Source: JBJXHN01 sp046233135 (GTDB lineage: Bacteria > Pseudomonadota > Alphaproteobacteria > Rhodospirillales > Rhodospirillaceae). From it: DNA of 64,000 nt. Position 1 is the stretch's first letter. Every line of letters starts with the position of its first letter. The position numbers and the translations under genes are program-made. Below are positions 16,170 through 24,506 of this stretch, one piece after another. The notes under the pieces are model-generated. The model was not told where the DNA came from. It saw only the letters and a list, made by a program, of their open reading frames with translations, and ran no database searches. The stretch covers positions 868,001 through 932,000 of the forward strand of contig JBJXHN010000002.1 in the NCBI GenBank assembly GCA_046233135.1. The letters are read 5' to 3'.

Positions 16170-17435
16170 TTATGTCAGCAGAGAATCGAACGAGAGAAAG
16201 GGGAGTATGTCTCCTTCTCGGACTTCCTGCACATCGGGTCCGATGCTCACAAGACCATCGGAGCGGGTGATCGAGGTCAGCAGGTTCGACGATTGCAGGG
16301 GGAACAGCTGGGCGACGGGGATGCCGTCCGGCCCGGGGCGCAGGCGGACCCGGGGGAAGTCGCGCCGGCCGGTCTTGCGGGTTTCGGCGAAGCCGGCCCG
16401 CACGGCAAAGGGGGTGGGGGTCAGCTGGGCGCCGTCCACCCCCATCAGCCGCAACACCACCGTCCGTCCCACCAGGCAGAAGGTCACGAAGGTGGAGACG
16501 GGGTTGCCCGGCAGTCCCAGGAAGGGCTTGCCCCGGACGGTGCCGAAGGCCAGGGGCTTGCCCGGCTTGATGGCCAGCCGCCAGAAGGACAGGGCGCCAT
16601 GGGCGGCCACGGCGTCCTTCACATGGTCCTCTCCCCCCACCGACACACCACCGCTGGTCAGCACCAGATCGCTGGCGTCAGCGGCCTCGGCGAGAGCGTC
16701 GCGGATGGCCTGGGGCTGGTCGGGCAGGTTACCCATATCGATCACATTCGCCCCCAAGGCCTGGAGCAGGGCCACCAGGCACCGGCGGTTGGAGTTGTAG
16801 AGGGAGCCGGGCGGCAGGGGCTCGCCGGGCTCGACGATCTCGTCACCGGTGGTGAACACCGCCACCCGAACGGGGCGGTAGACGGGCAGGCTGGACCGGC
16901 CGACGTGGGCGGCCATGGCCAGATCCACGGGGGTCAGCCGCCGCCCGGCCTCCAGCACCCGCTGGCCGACGGTGACATCGGCCCCGGCGGGACGGACGTT
17001 GGCTCCCCGGGTCTGGCCGGGGGCGATGGTCACCGTGCCGTCCGGCCCTTCGGTGGTCTGTTCCTGCATCACCACCGTGTCCGGTCCGTCGGGCATCGGC
17101 GCGCCGGTGAAGATCCGCGCGGCCTCGCCCGGAGGCAGGGGGCGGTCGGCGGGATGACCGGCGGCGATGCGCAGGGTCACCGGCAGGGTGGTCGGCCCCT
17201 CGGCGGCGAGATCGCTGTGGTGAACGGCATAGCCGTCCATGGCCGAATTGTCGTCCGGCGGCACCACGATATCCGACACCACGTCGTCGGCCAGCACCCG
17301 TCCCAGGGCGGCGGCCAGCGGCGTGTCTTCCACCGGCGTGACGGGACCCAGACGCGCGCAAAGCAGGGCCACGGCCTCTTCCACGGGCATCAGGCGGTCG
17401 GGGATGTCGAAGCAGTCGGGGGAGACGGACGGCAT
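16170..17435 (-). CDS. moeA: molybdopterin molybdenumtransferase
   Basis: 421 aa from the chosen ATG (MPSVSPDCFD). Inserts molybdate into adenylated molybdopterin to make Mo-cofactor. Evidence: MPVEEAVALL, PPDDNSAMDGYAVH, FTGAPMPDGPDTVVMQE, the MoCF-domain segment FTTGDEIVEPGEPLPPGSLYNSN and LTSGGVSVGGEDHVKD, and GLPGNPVST near residue 330. Length fits the family. The frame is open for 23 more codons upstream, but these are rich in Phe/Pro and lack homology. Confidence 0.93.
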   Translation of the reverse strand: MPSVSPDCFDIPDRLMPVEEAVALLCARLGPVTPVEDTPLAAALGRVLADDVVSDIVVPPDDNSAMDGYAVHHSDLAAEGPTTLPVTLRIAAGHPADRPLPPGEAARIFTGAPMPDGPDTVVMQEQTTEGPDGTVTIAPGQTRGANVRPAGADVTVGQRVLEAGRRLTPVDLAMAAHVGRSSLPVYRPVRVAVFTTGDEIVEPGEPLPPGSLYNSNRRCLVALLQALGANVIDMGNLPDQPQAIRDALAEAADASDLVLTSGGVSVGGEDHVKDAVAAHGALSFWRLAIKPGKPLAFGTVRGKPFLGLPGNPVSTFVTFCLVGRTVVLRLMGVDGAQLTPTPFAVRAGFAETRKTGRRDFPRVRLRPGPDGIPVAQLFPLQSSNLLTSITRSDGLVSIGPDVQEVREGDILPFLSFDSLLT

Positions 17436-17537
17436 GAAGGGGATCCTCGGCACGGCTGGGATGACGAAGGGGGGTGAAAAGGGAGATGTGCGTTCAAACG
17501 CCACGAGGGCTCTTACGCGCCATAAGGCGCGGCGGCC

Positions 17538-17554
17538 GGTCGGCCTTGCCGACC
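17538..17554. other. small hairpin between pgsA and moeA
   Basis: GGTCGGC CTT GCCGACC is a perfect 7-bp stem with a three-base loop. GCGCC-ATAA-GGCGC lies just to its left. There is no T-run on either strand, so it is more likely a REP-like element or mRNA structure than an intrinsic terminator. Confidence 0.4.
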
Positions 17555-17585
17555 TGCGTTCCGCTTCGCTCCTCGCGGGTTGGAC

Positions 17586-18131
17586 TTACATATGGCGCAA
17601 CCCTTCCCGCAGGTAGTCGTAGCCGGTGATGATGGTCATCGCGGCGGCGATCCACAACAGGCCTTCCCCGATCAATTGGATGGGCATGTCGATCAGCGAG
17701 ATATCACCGACCAGCAGGACGGTCAGGGCCATCAGCTGAACGGTGGTCTTCCACTTGGCCAGCCTGGTCACCGGCATGCCCACCTGGATCTCCGCCAGGA
17801 ACTCCCGCAGGCCGGACACCAGGATCTCGCGCATCAGGATCACCACGGCGGCGGGATAGGCGTATTCGGTCATCCGCTCCATCCCCACCATCATCAGCAG
17901 CACGGCCGCCACCAGCAGCTTGTCGGCGATGGGGTCGAGGAAGCGGCCGAACCGGGACACCTGGTTGCTGCGCCGGGCCAGCCAGCCATCGAAGAAGTCG
18001 GTGATGGCGGCGGCGACGAACAGGCCGCAGTTGACCAGACGGGCCGTTTCCCCGTCGATGTAGAACAGGGCGACGATCACCGGGATAACGGCGACGCGCA
18101 TCATCGTGAGCAGGTTGGGCAGGGTCAGCAC
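17586..18131 (-). CDS. pgsA: CDP-diacylglycerol-glycerol-3-phosphate 3-phosphatidyltransferase
   Basis: 181 aa integral membrane enzyme that makes phosphatidylglycerol phosphate, committing CDP-DAG to anionic phospholipids. The CDP-alcohol phosphotransferase signature DG-x2-AR-x8-G-x3-D-x3-D is intact (FFDGWLARRSNQVSRFGRF then LDPIADK). The N-terminus LTLPNLLTMMRVAVIPVI is typical of PgsA. It lies about 70 bases behind uvrC on the same strand, an order common in alphaproteobacteria. Confidence 0.95.
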   Translation of the reverse strand: MLTLPNLLTMMRVAVIPVIVALFYIDGETARLVNCGLFVAAAITDFFDGWLARRSNQVSRFGRFLDPIADKLLVAAVLLMMVGMERMTEYAYPAAVVILMREILVSGLREFLAEIQVGMPVTRLAKWKTTVQLMALTVLLVGDISLIDMPIQLIGEGLLWIAAAMTIITGYDYLREGLRHM

Positions 18132-18199
18132 GACGGAAACACTCCGGGCGGACGGGCGCGGGGGTGTGGGGCGGGCACCCAGACGGGATGGCCCGCACT

Positions 18200-20113
18200 C
18201 TACCCCTCACCGTGGAAGTGCTCATAGATCTTTTTCGCCAATGCGGCACTGATCCCCTCGACGGCCTCCAGATCGGCCAGCCCGGCCTGGGACACCGCCT
18301 TGGCCGACCCGAAGTGGTGCAGCAGGGCTTTCTTGCGCCCCGCGCCGATGCCCGGGACCGAATCCAGCGGCGAGTTGCCGATGGCCTTGGACCGCCGGGT
18401 GCGGTGACTGCCGATGACGAAGCGGTGGGATTCGTCGCGCAGGCGCTGAAGGAAATACAGCACCGGATCATTGGGCGGCAGCATGAACGGCTGGCGGTCG
18501 GGCAGGAAGAAGCGCTCCCGCCCCGCATCGCGGTCCGGCCCCTTGGCCACGCCCACCAGGGGCACGTCGTCGATGCCCAGGTCGGCCAGCACCTGGCGTA
18601 CCGCATTGAGCTGCCCCAGGCCGCCGTCGATCAGCACCAGATCCGGCCATTGGCCGCGATCCCGGTCCGGGTCCTCTTTCTGGGCGCGGGAGAAGCGGCG
18701 GGTCATCACCTCGCGCATCATGCCGTAGTCGTCGCCCGGGGCCAACTCGCTGTCCTTGATGTTGAACTTGCGGTAGGCGGATTTGATGAACCCCTCCGGC
18801 CCGGCAACGATCATGGCCCCCACCGGGTGGCTGCCGGCGATGTGGGAGTTGTCGTAGACCTCCACCCTCTCCGGCGTGGAGTCGAGCGCGAAGACCCGCG
18901 CCAGCCCCTCCAGCAGGGTCCGTTGGGCACTGCTTTCGGCCAGCCGGCGGCCCAGAGCTTCGCGGGCGTTGAGTTGGGCATGGTCCACCAGCTTGCGCCG
19001 GGACCCGCGCTGGGGCACGGCCAGGGTCACCTTGTGCTCGGCGCGGATGGACAGGGCCTGGGCGATCAGGTCGCGGTGGGCGATGGAATCGGACAGCAGA
19101 ATCTCGCGCGGCGGCGGGAAGCCGGCGTAGAACTGGCCGACGAAGGCTTCCAGCACGGCGGCCGGCCCGTCTTCCCGCGCATGGCTGGGGAAGAAGGCGC
19201 GGTTGCCGTTGTTGCGCCCGCCCCGGAAGAAGAACACCTGCACGCAGCTTTGCCCGCCTGCCTGATGCACGGCGATCACGTCAGCCTCGGGCAGGGTGGG
19301 CAGGTTGATATCCTGGTGGGACTGGACGTTGGTCAGCGCCTTGATGCGGTCGCGGAACAGGGCGGCACGCTCGAATTCCAGGGCGGCGCTGGCCTCTTCC
19401 ATCTTCTGCGCCAGATCCTGCTGCATGGCCCGGCTCTCGCCGGTCAGGAAGGCGCGGCTGTCTTCCACCAGCCGGGTGTATTCGGCGGCGGAGATGCGGT
19501 CCACGCAGGGCGCGCAGCAGCGCTTGATTTGATGCAGCAGGCAGGGCCGGGTGCGGCTGGCAAAGACGCTGTCGGTGCAGGTGCGCAGCAGAAAGGCCTT
19601 CTGCAAGGCGACCAGGGTGCGGTTGACCGACCCGGCCGAAGCGAAGGGGCCGTAATACTCCCCGCTCTTCCGCCGCGCGCCCCGGTATTTGACGATGCGG
19701 GGGAAGGGGTGGTCGCTGGTGATCTCGATATAGGGAAAGGATTTGTCGTCGCGCAGCAGGATGTTGTAGCGGGGCTTCAGCTTCTTGATCAGGTTGGATT
19801 CAAGTAGCAGGGCTTCGGCCTCGGTATGGGTGGTCACCACCTCCAGGGCTACGGTGTTCATCACCATCCGCTGCAAGCGCACCGGCAGCCGGGGCAGCTG
19901 GGTATAGCTGGTCACCCGACGCTTCAGGTTGCGAGCCTTGCCGACATAAAGGACGTCACCTTTGGTATCGAGCATGCGATAGACCCCGGGCTGAGGCCCC
20001 AGGGTGCGCAAGGCGGCGCGAATGGCCTCGACTCCTTTCAGGCCCGATTCGCTTCCTTGCGCGGCCCAGGCGACAGGCTCCGTATTTCCGGGAATCGGGT
20101 CGTTTGTTGCCAA
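18200..20113 (-). CDS. uvrC: excinuclease ABC subunit C
   Basis: 637 aa. Makes both incisions in nucleotide excision repair after UvrA/UvrB damage recognition. The N-terminal GIY-YIG domain reads PGVYRMLDTKGDVLYVGKARNLKRR. A Cys cluster (C-x-LHQIKRC-x-APC) follows, then a UVR motif (EFERAALFRDRI), the RNase H-like endonuclease core (YDNSHIAGSHPVGAMI, DLVLIDGGLGQLNA) and C-terminal helix-hairpin-helix (VPGIGAGRKKALLHHFGSA). Full length. Confidence 0.97.
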   Translation of the reverse strand: MATNDPIPGNTEPVAWAAQGSESGLKGVEAIRAALRTLGPQPGVYRMLDTKGDVLYVGKARNLKRRVTSYTQLPRLPVRLQRMVMNTVALEVVTTHTEAEALLLESNLIKKLKPRYNILLRDDKSFPYIEITSDHPFPRIVKYRGARRKSGEYYGPFASAGSVNRTLVALQKAFLLRTCTDSVFASRTRPCLLHQIKRCCAPCVDRISAAEYTRLVEDSRAFLTGESRAMQQDLAQKMEEASAALEFERAALFRDRIKALTNVQSHQDINLPTLPEADVIAVHQAGGQSCVQVFFFRGGRNNGNRAFFPSHAREDGPAAVLEAFVGQFYAGFPPPREILLSDSIAHRDLIAQALSIRAEHKVTLAVPQRGSRRKLVDHAQLNAREALGRRLAESSAQRTLLEGLARVFALDSTPERVEVYDNSHIAGSHPVGAMIVAGPEGFIKSAYRKFNIKDSELAPGDDYGMMREVMTRRFSRAQKEDPDRDRGQWPDLVLIDGGLGQLNAVRQVLADLGIDDVPLVGVAKGPDRDAGRERFFLPDRQPFMLPPNDPVLYFLQRLRDESHRFVIGSHRTRRSKAIGNSPLDSVPGIGAGRKKALLHHFGSAKAVSQAGLADLEAVEGISAALAKKIYEHFHGEG

Positions 20114-20539
20114 GTCCGTAGTCCTGCCTTCGCATTCGAGTGGTGGTGACAGGGGGCATCACCAGGGTAAACGCCCGTTTACAAGGGCGACTCCTTGAGA
20201 CGTTCAGAAAAGGCCCGAGCCCACAGGAGTCAAGCACCAAGCTATCCACGGCTTCTGTGGATAACTCTGTGGGGAAAAGGGTGGGGACGCGGGCGACTCG
20301 GCAGAAACACAGAGCTTCACATTCCATGCTCACGATTTGGGCAAAACAGTTAAGTGTCTGATATTTATAGATAAAAATGTTAGCGTTTTCTGATGCTTTG
20401 GTGAAACGCATGACTTTTGCCCGCCAGGGGGTCCTGTGAGGACGAGCCTGACGGGATGTGTACAAGTGACATGGATCAATCGGAGTTCGCGCACGACGTG
20501 CGCATTCAGTCTACATCCCAAGGGATGGGGTCGCGGGGG
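20114..20539. other. 426-bp intergenic region with palindromes and a DnaA-box-like hairpin
   Basis: No gene is seen. GTAAACG-CC-CGTTTAC (20167-20182) is a perfect 7-bp-arm palindrome just upstream of uvrC. TATCCAC (20242-20248) and GTGGATA (20256-20262) form an inverted repeat; TGTGGATAA at 20255-20263 is a perfect DnaA box on the minus strand. An AT-rich patch follows (about 20345-20400). The promoter of uvrC must be here, and the end of the folB operon. Confidence 0.6.
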
Positions 20540-20992
20540 TCATACCCGGCCGCTGAAACGCTCGATCTCCACGCCGACGCTGTGGGCGTCGGGGAAAATG
20601 TCGAGTTTCTCTACTCTTACACGCACCGACCGTACGCGGCGGTCCAGCAGGCAGATACCGGCGATGCGTTCGGCGAGGGTCTCTACAAGATTCACATGTC
20701 CGTCGTCAACGATGGAACGGACGCCGGTGACGATCTGTTCGTAGCAGACCACATTGGCCAGCTTGTCCTCGGCCTGGCGATCCTCGGTAACCGCCAAGTC
20801 CAGGTTGATGCGCACTCGCTGGGGCGCCAAATGCTCGTGGGCATGAACGCCGATGTTGGCGCTGAGCGTCAGGTCGCGGACGAAAACGTGGCGGACGTCG
20901 CTGGCGGCGTCGGCGATTCGCAGGGGCTCGATCTTGGGAGAGGCGGCGAGGGGACGGGACGGCTGGACGCCGGGTCGCTGGGCATTGCTCAA
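20540..20992 (-). CDS. folB: dihydroneopterin aldolase/epimerase family
   Basis: About 150 aa from a TTG start. Cleaves dihydroneopterin to 6-hydroxymethyl-dihydropterin in folate synthesis. The FolB pattern is clear: VFVRDLTLSANIGVHAHE, QRVRINLDLAV, LVETLAERIAGICLLD, and the catalytic-Lys strand VRVEKLDIFPDAHSVGVEIER. I prefer the TTG because GGAG lies 8 bases before it and the protein then begins LSNAQRPG; an ATG at 21103 would add 37 Pro/Arg-rich residues overlapping the upstream SDR gene. Last gene of the seven-gene minus-strand run. Confidence 0.82.
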   Translation of the reverse strand: MSNAQRPGVQPSRPLAASPKIEPLRIADAASDVRHVFVRDLTLSANIGVHAHEHLAPQRVRINLDLAVTEDRQAEDKLANVVCYEQIVTGVRSIVDDGHVNLVETLAERIAGICLLDRRVRSVRVRVEKLDIFPDAHSVGVEIERFSGRV

Positions 20993-21063
20993 AATCGGTT
21001 GCTCCGTCCGGGGCGGCGGCGGGCTTCCCGGAGTGGGGGAAGCGGCGCGGCGGCGCCCGGTTT

Positions 21064-21861
21064 CTATTCCGCGATGGACGGTGACTGGCCGGGCTGTGCC
21101 CATCCCAGGTGCTGGCCGCCATCCAGCGCTATCATTTGCCCCGTCATGGAGGGGGCTTCAAGGATAAAGCGGACCGTTCTGGCCACTTCAGCCGGAGAGG
21201 TGCCATGTTCCAGCGGCATGGCTCGGCATTGGTCGGCGAACTGATCCACGCTCTGCCGCGGGCTGGGCAGCGCGGGTCCCGGTCCGACGGCGTTGACGCG
21301 GATGCGCGGCGCAAGCGCCAAGGCCAGGGTTTGCGTCAGGGTCCACAGGCCCGCCTTCGACAGGGTATAACTCATAAACGACGGCGTGAGATTCCACACC
21401 CGCTGATCCAGCATGTTGACGATGAGCCCCCGGCAATCCTCCGGCAGGGCCTTGGCCATCGTCTGACACAGCACGAACGGCGCGCGCAGATTGGCGTTCA
21501 GGTGCGCATCCCAGCTGTCCCGGCTTACGGTATCCCACAGGTCCAGGTCGAACAGCGACGCATTGTTGACCAAAACGCCCACGGGGCCAAGGGCCTGTGT
21601 CGCCGCCGGCAGCAGGCTGGCGGTTTCGTCCTCGTCCCCCAGCTCGGCGGCCAGCACCACGGCCCGCCGGCCCAGAGCGCGGATTTCGGCAGCGGTTTCC
21701 TCGGCCCCCGCATCCCCGGCCTGGCGGCAGTGGACGGCGACATCGAAGCCGCAGCGGGCCAGCTCCAGGGCGATGGCCCGGCCCAGGCGCCGGGCCGCAC
21801 CGGTGACCAGGGCGGCCGGCGGCACGGTGTCCGGCGCGGGCGGAGTCGGGATCGCGGTCAT
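21064..21861 (-). CDS. SDR-family oxidoreductase, FolM/pteridine-reductase-like
   Basis: 265 aa, Rossmann fold. TGAARRLGRAIALELA is the NADP-binding glycine motif with the Arg typical of the FolM/PTR1 branch; VNNAS and the catalytic Y-x3-K (MSYTLSKAGL) follow. GPGPALPS and the C-terminal LDGGQHLGW also fit that branch. FolM enzymes reduce dihydromonapterin or dihydrofolate. The next gene downstream is folB, which supports a pterin role (inference). It starts four bases after the antiporter stop, so it is translationally linked to the cation-transport genes. A general SDR remains possible. Confidence 0.8.
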   Translation of the reverse strand: MTAIPTPPAPDTVPPAALVTGAARRLGRAIALELARCGFDVAVHCRQAGDAGAEETAAEIRALGRRAVVLAAELGDEDETASLLPAATQALGPVGVLVNNASLFDLDLWDTVSRDSWDAHLNANLRAPFVLCQTMAKALPEDCRGLIVNMLDQRVWNLTPSFMSYTLSKAGLWTLTQTLALALAPRIRVNAVGPGPALPSPRQSVDQFADQCRAMPLEHGTSPAEVARTVRFILEAPSMTGQMIALDGGQHLGWAQPGQSPSIAE

Positions 21862-21864
21862 TCC

Positions 21865-22833
21865 CTAGAACGCCCCCAACCCGCGCTGATAGACCGCCAC
21901 CACATAGGCGGCATAGCTGCCCAGCAGCAGCCCGCCCCACAGCCGCCCCAGGCGGGCGCCCAGGAAGAACAGGGGCAGCATGACCAGGGCAACGGCGACC
22001 ATGACCCACAGATCGAAGGTGGTCATCGATTCGGGCACCGGTATCGGAACCACCAGCGCGCTGATGCCGAGAATGGCCAGGATGTTGAAGATATTGGATC
22101 CGACCACGTTGCCCACGGCCAGTTCCGCATGGCCGCGCCGGGCGGCGGCGATGGCGGTGGCCAGCTCGGGCAGCGAGGTGCCGAAGGCCACCATGGTCAG
22201 GCCCACCACCTCTTCGGGGACGCCCAGCGCCAGGGCTATGCTGACCGCGCCGCGCACCAGCATTTCCGCGCCCACCAGCACACCGGCCAGGCCGCCGACG
22301 GTGGCCGCGACGATCAGCCACCAGGGCTTGCCGGCGAGGCCTTCCAGGTCGTCCACCTCGTCCGCCAAACCCGGTCCTTCGCCCTTTTTCTCGCGCTTGT
22401 AGGTCCACAGCAGGGTGGCCAGCAGTATGGCGACCATCCCCACCCCGATCGGCAGGGTGACCGTGCCGGAATAGGCCACGGGGACCAGACCCAGGCTGAC
22501 GGCGGCCATCACCGCGCCGTCGGGGAAATACTGCCGGGGTTTCATGACAATGGGCGACAGCACCGCCGCCGCCCCCAGGATCAGCAGGATATTGGCGATA
22601 TTGGATCCGACCACATTGCCCACGGCGAGCGCGGCCGACCCGGACAGGGCGGCGCGCAGAGACACCACCAGTTCGGGCAGGGAGGTGCCGAAAGCGACGA
22701 CCGTTAAGCCGATGACCAGGGGCGAGATGCCCAGGCGTTCGGAAATGGCAACGGCGCCGCGCACCATGATCTCGGCACCGACAGGCAGCACCACAAGGCC
22801 GGCAAGGAACAACAGGACGGAAACAAGATCCAA
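21865..22833 (-). CDS. CaCA-family Na+/Ca2+ antiporter (YrbG-like)
   Basis: 322 aa, about ten TM segments in two inverted halves. Each half carries the alpha-repeat: GLTVVAFGTSLPELVVSL ... GNVVGSNIANILLILG and GLTMVAFGTSLPELATAI ... GNVVGSNIFNILAILG. These acidic/Asn-containing re-entrant motifs bind the cations. A hydrophilic cytoplasmic loop with Lys/Glu clusters (residues about 140-170) links the halves. Four bases from the CBS-protein gene upstream. Confidence 0.94.
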   Translation of the reverse strand: MDLVSVLLFLAGLVVLPVGAEIMVRGAVAISERLGISPLVIGLTVVAFGTSLPELVVSLRAALSGSAALAVGNVVGSNIANILLILGAAAVLSPIVMKPRQYFPDGAVMAAVSLGLVPVAYSGTVTLPIGVGMVAILLATLLWTYKREKKGEGPGLADEVDDLEGLAGKPWWLIVAATVGGLAGVLVGAEMLVRGAVSIALALGVPEEVVGLTMVAFGTSLPELATAIAAARRGHAELAVGNVVGSNIFNILAILGISALVVPIPVPESMTTFDLWVMVAVALVMLPLFFLGARLGRLWGGLLLGSYAAYVVAVYQRGLGAF

Positions 22834-22837
22834 GGGG

Positions 22838-23311
22838 TCAGCCCTCCTGACCGGTGGAAGGAACGGGGGCGGGGTCAGCCGGAATCGCCGTCGCGCCGGC
22901 CAGAGCCGACGAGGGGCCGCCGACGATGGCGAAAACCAGCTCGCGCTGGGTCACCACGCCGACCAGGGTGCCCTTTTCGACCACCAGGGCGCGGGACAGC
23001 GAGAAGCGGTTGAGCATCCGCAAGGCATAGCGGATATCCATCTCGGCTTCCACGCATAGAACGGGCTTGCTCATGATTTCGTAGACGCTGACCCGGTCGG
23101 GGTGGCGGTCCAGATCGATGACGTTCTGGGCGATATCGGTGATCACCACCACGCCGTATTCATCGGTTTCGTTGCGGCGGTTGATGATCAGCGAACTGAC
23201 GCCGTTGGCGCGCATCAGCTCCACCGCCTGGGACACGGTGGCCAGACCGTCGATCAGGATGGGATCGGGCGTCATCACCGCCCGCACGGGAAAATAGGGA
23301 CGCGGGCTCAT
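22838..23311 (-). CDS. CBS-pair protein
   Basis: 157 aa, two CBS motifs (about residues 8-68 and 76-132): VRAVMTPDPILIDGLATVSQAVELM, GVVVITDIAQNVI; IMSKPVLCVEAEMDIRYALRML, LVGVVTQRELVFAI. CBS pairs bind adenine nucleotides and act as energy or ionic-strength sensors, often for transporters. No catalytic domain. Its ATG overlaps the stop of the PII-like gene (ATGA), so the two are made together. Its likely partner is one of the transporters around it (inference). Confidence 0.88.
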   Translation of the reverse strand: MSPRPYFPVRAVMTPDPILIDGLATVSQAVELMRANGVSSLIINRRNETDEYGVVVITDIAQNVIDLDRHPDRVSVYEIMSKPVLCVEAEMDIRYALRMLNRFSLSRALVVEKGTLVGVVTQRELVFAIVGGPSSALAGATAIPADPAPVPSTGQEG

Positions 23312-23658
23312 ATCTCGTCCTTTATCTCGCTGGAGATGGTGCCGATCTGGCTGGTCAGGCCGACGGCGTCTTCCAGGTCGATCTGGAAGGCCACGCCGTT
23401 GCCGGGCTTGGCGTCGAAGTCCCCGACCCTGGCGACGGTCTCCAGGATGCCCCGGGCGAGGTGCTGTTCCACCACGAACAGCACCAGATCCCGCGCGCCC
23501 TGCAGATCCAGGCCGAGGAAGGTCTTGGTCTTCTTCAGCCCCTGGCCGCGGGCGTTGTTGATCACCGTCGACCCGGTTGCCCCGGCTTCCCGGGCGGCGC
23601 TGACGATGCGGTCGGTGATGCCGTCGGGAACAAGGGCAATGATCATCTTGAACTTCAT
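23308..23658 (-). CDS. PII-like signalling protein, noncanonical
   Basis: 116 aa. The N-terminus MKFKMIIALVPDGITDRIVSAAREAGATGSTV has the PII ferredoxin-like start, but the T-loop lacks the GlnB/GlnK tyrosine and consensus and instead reads ARGQGLKKTKTFLGLDLQGA. FVVEQHLARGILETV replaces the second half. Thus it is not a uridylylated nitrogen sensor in the classical way. It starts inside the stop of the second DUF1538 gene and ends inside the CBS gene start, so it is locked into a cation-transport operon. I infer a trimeric ligand-binding regulator of the DUF1538 pair. Confidence 0.85.
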   Translation of the reverse strand: MKFKMIIALVPDGITDRIVSAAREAGATGSTVINNARGQGLKKTKTFLGLDLQGARDLVLFVVEQHLARGILETVARVGDFDAKPGNGVAFQIDLEDAVGLTSQIGTISSEIKDEI

Positions 23659-24476
23659 GGCGATGACGACTCCCTGAGGGGGCCGGCCGCGGCGTCCTGC
23701 GGCCGGTCGGGGGGAGCTGCGCTGCGGCGGCGGGCCAGGATGGCCCCCACCTGGGCGTAGCCCATGACGGAAACGATGGGAAACAGACAGGTGAGCGCGA
23801 CCATACCGAAGCCGTCCATCAAAGGCGAGCGGCCCGGAATGCTGGTCGCCAGACCCAGCCCCAGGGCGGCAACCAGGGGCACGGTGACCGTGGAGGTGGT
23901 CACACCGCCGCTGTCGTAGGCCAGGGGAATGATGGCCTTGGGCGCGAACATGGTCTGAACGATGACGATGACGTAGCCGGCCAGGATGAACCAGGGCAGC
24001 GGCACGCCGGTGACGATGCGCACCGTGCCCAGCGCCACCCCGGTGGCCGCGCCGACGGCCACGGCCAGCCGCAGGCCCCAGCCCCTGATCGATCCGCCCG
24101 AGGCCTCTTCTACCTTCATCGCCACGGCGATCAGCGCCGGTTCGGCGATGGTGGTGGAAAAGCCGATCAGGGCGGCGAAGACATAGACCCAGATGTAGGA
24201 CTGCCACTGGCCGATAGCCTGTTCGCCGCCGATGAAGGCGGTGTCGGTCAGCTGGCTGGCCATCAGATTGCCCAGCGGGAACAGGGCCAGATCCAGCCCC
24301 ACGAGGAACAGGTTCAGCCCCAGCACCACATAGACGAAGCCCAGCAGCATGCGCGGCAGGTTGGCCGGCGGCTGGCGCAGCACCACCACCTGGAACAGCA
24401 CCAGGATCGTCAGAATCGGGGCCACGTCCAGCACGGTGCTCCATAAGGAGCCGGAGAGCATCAGCAGGATGTCCAT
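23655..24476 (-). CDS. DUF1538 membrane protein, second of pair
   Basis: 273 aa, about seven TM helices. The DUF1538 signature is the segment AYDSGGVTTSTVTVPLVAALG, followed by GRSPLMDGFGMVALTCLFP; an earlier GFSTTIAEPALIAVA resembles an inverted re-entrant repeat. From memory, a DUF1538 pair called UmpAB in a halophile was reported as a two-component Na+/H+ antiporter; by that analogy this is one subunit of a cation/proton antiporter. The Arg/Pro-rich tail of about 35 residues overlaps the PII-like start. Confidence 0.85.
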   Translation of the reverse strand: MDILLMLSGSLWSTVLDVAPILTILVLFQVVVLRQPPANLPRMLLGFVYVVLGLNLFLVGLDLALFPLGNLMASQLTDTAFIGGEQAIGQWQSYIWVYVFAALIGFSTTIAEPALIAVAMKVEEASGGSIRGWGLRLAVAVGAATGVALGTVRIVTGVPLPWFILAGYVIVIVQTMFAPKAIIPLAYDSGGVTTSTVTVPLVAALGLGLATSIPGRSPLMDGFGMVALTCLFPIVSVMGYAQVGAILARRRSAAPPDRPQDAAAGPLRESSSP

Positions 24477-24506
24477 GGTCGGTGCCTTTCCTTCGGCCCG
24501 CCGGCC

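Noticed and set aside
20242..20263. Replication origin
   Set aside because: Only one perfect DnaA box and one imperfect partner; no cluster of boxes and no dnaA, parAB, hemE or gidA nearby.
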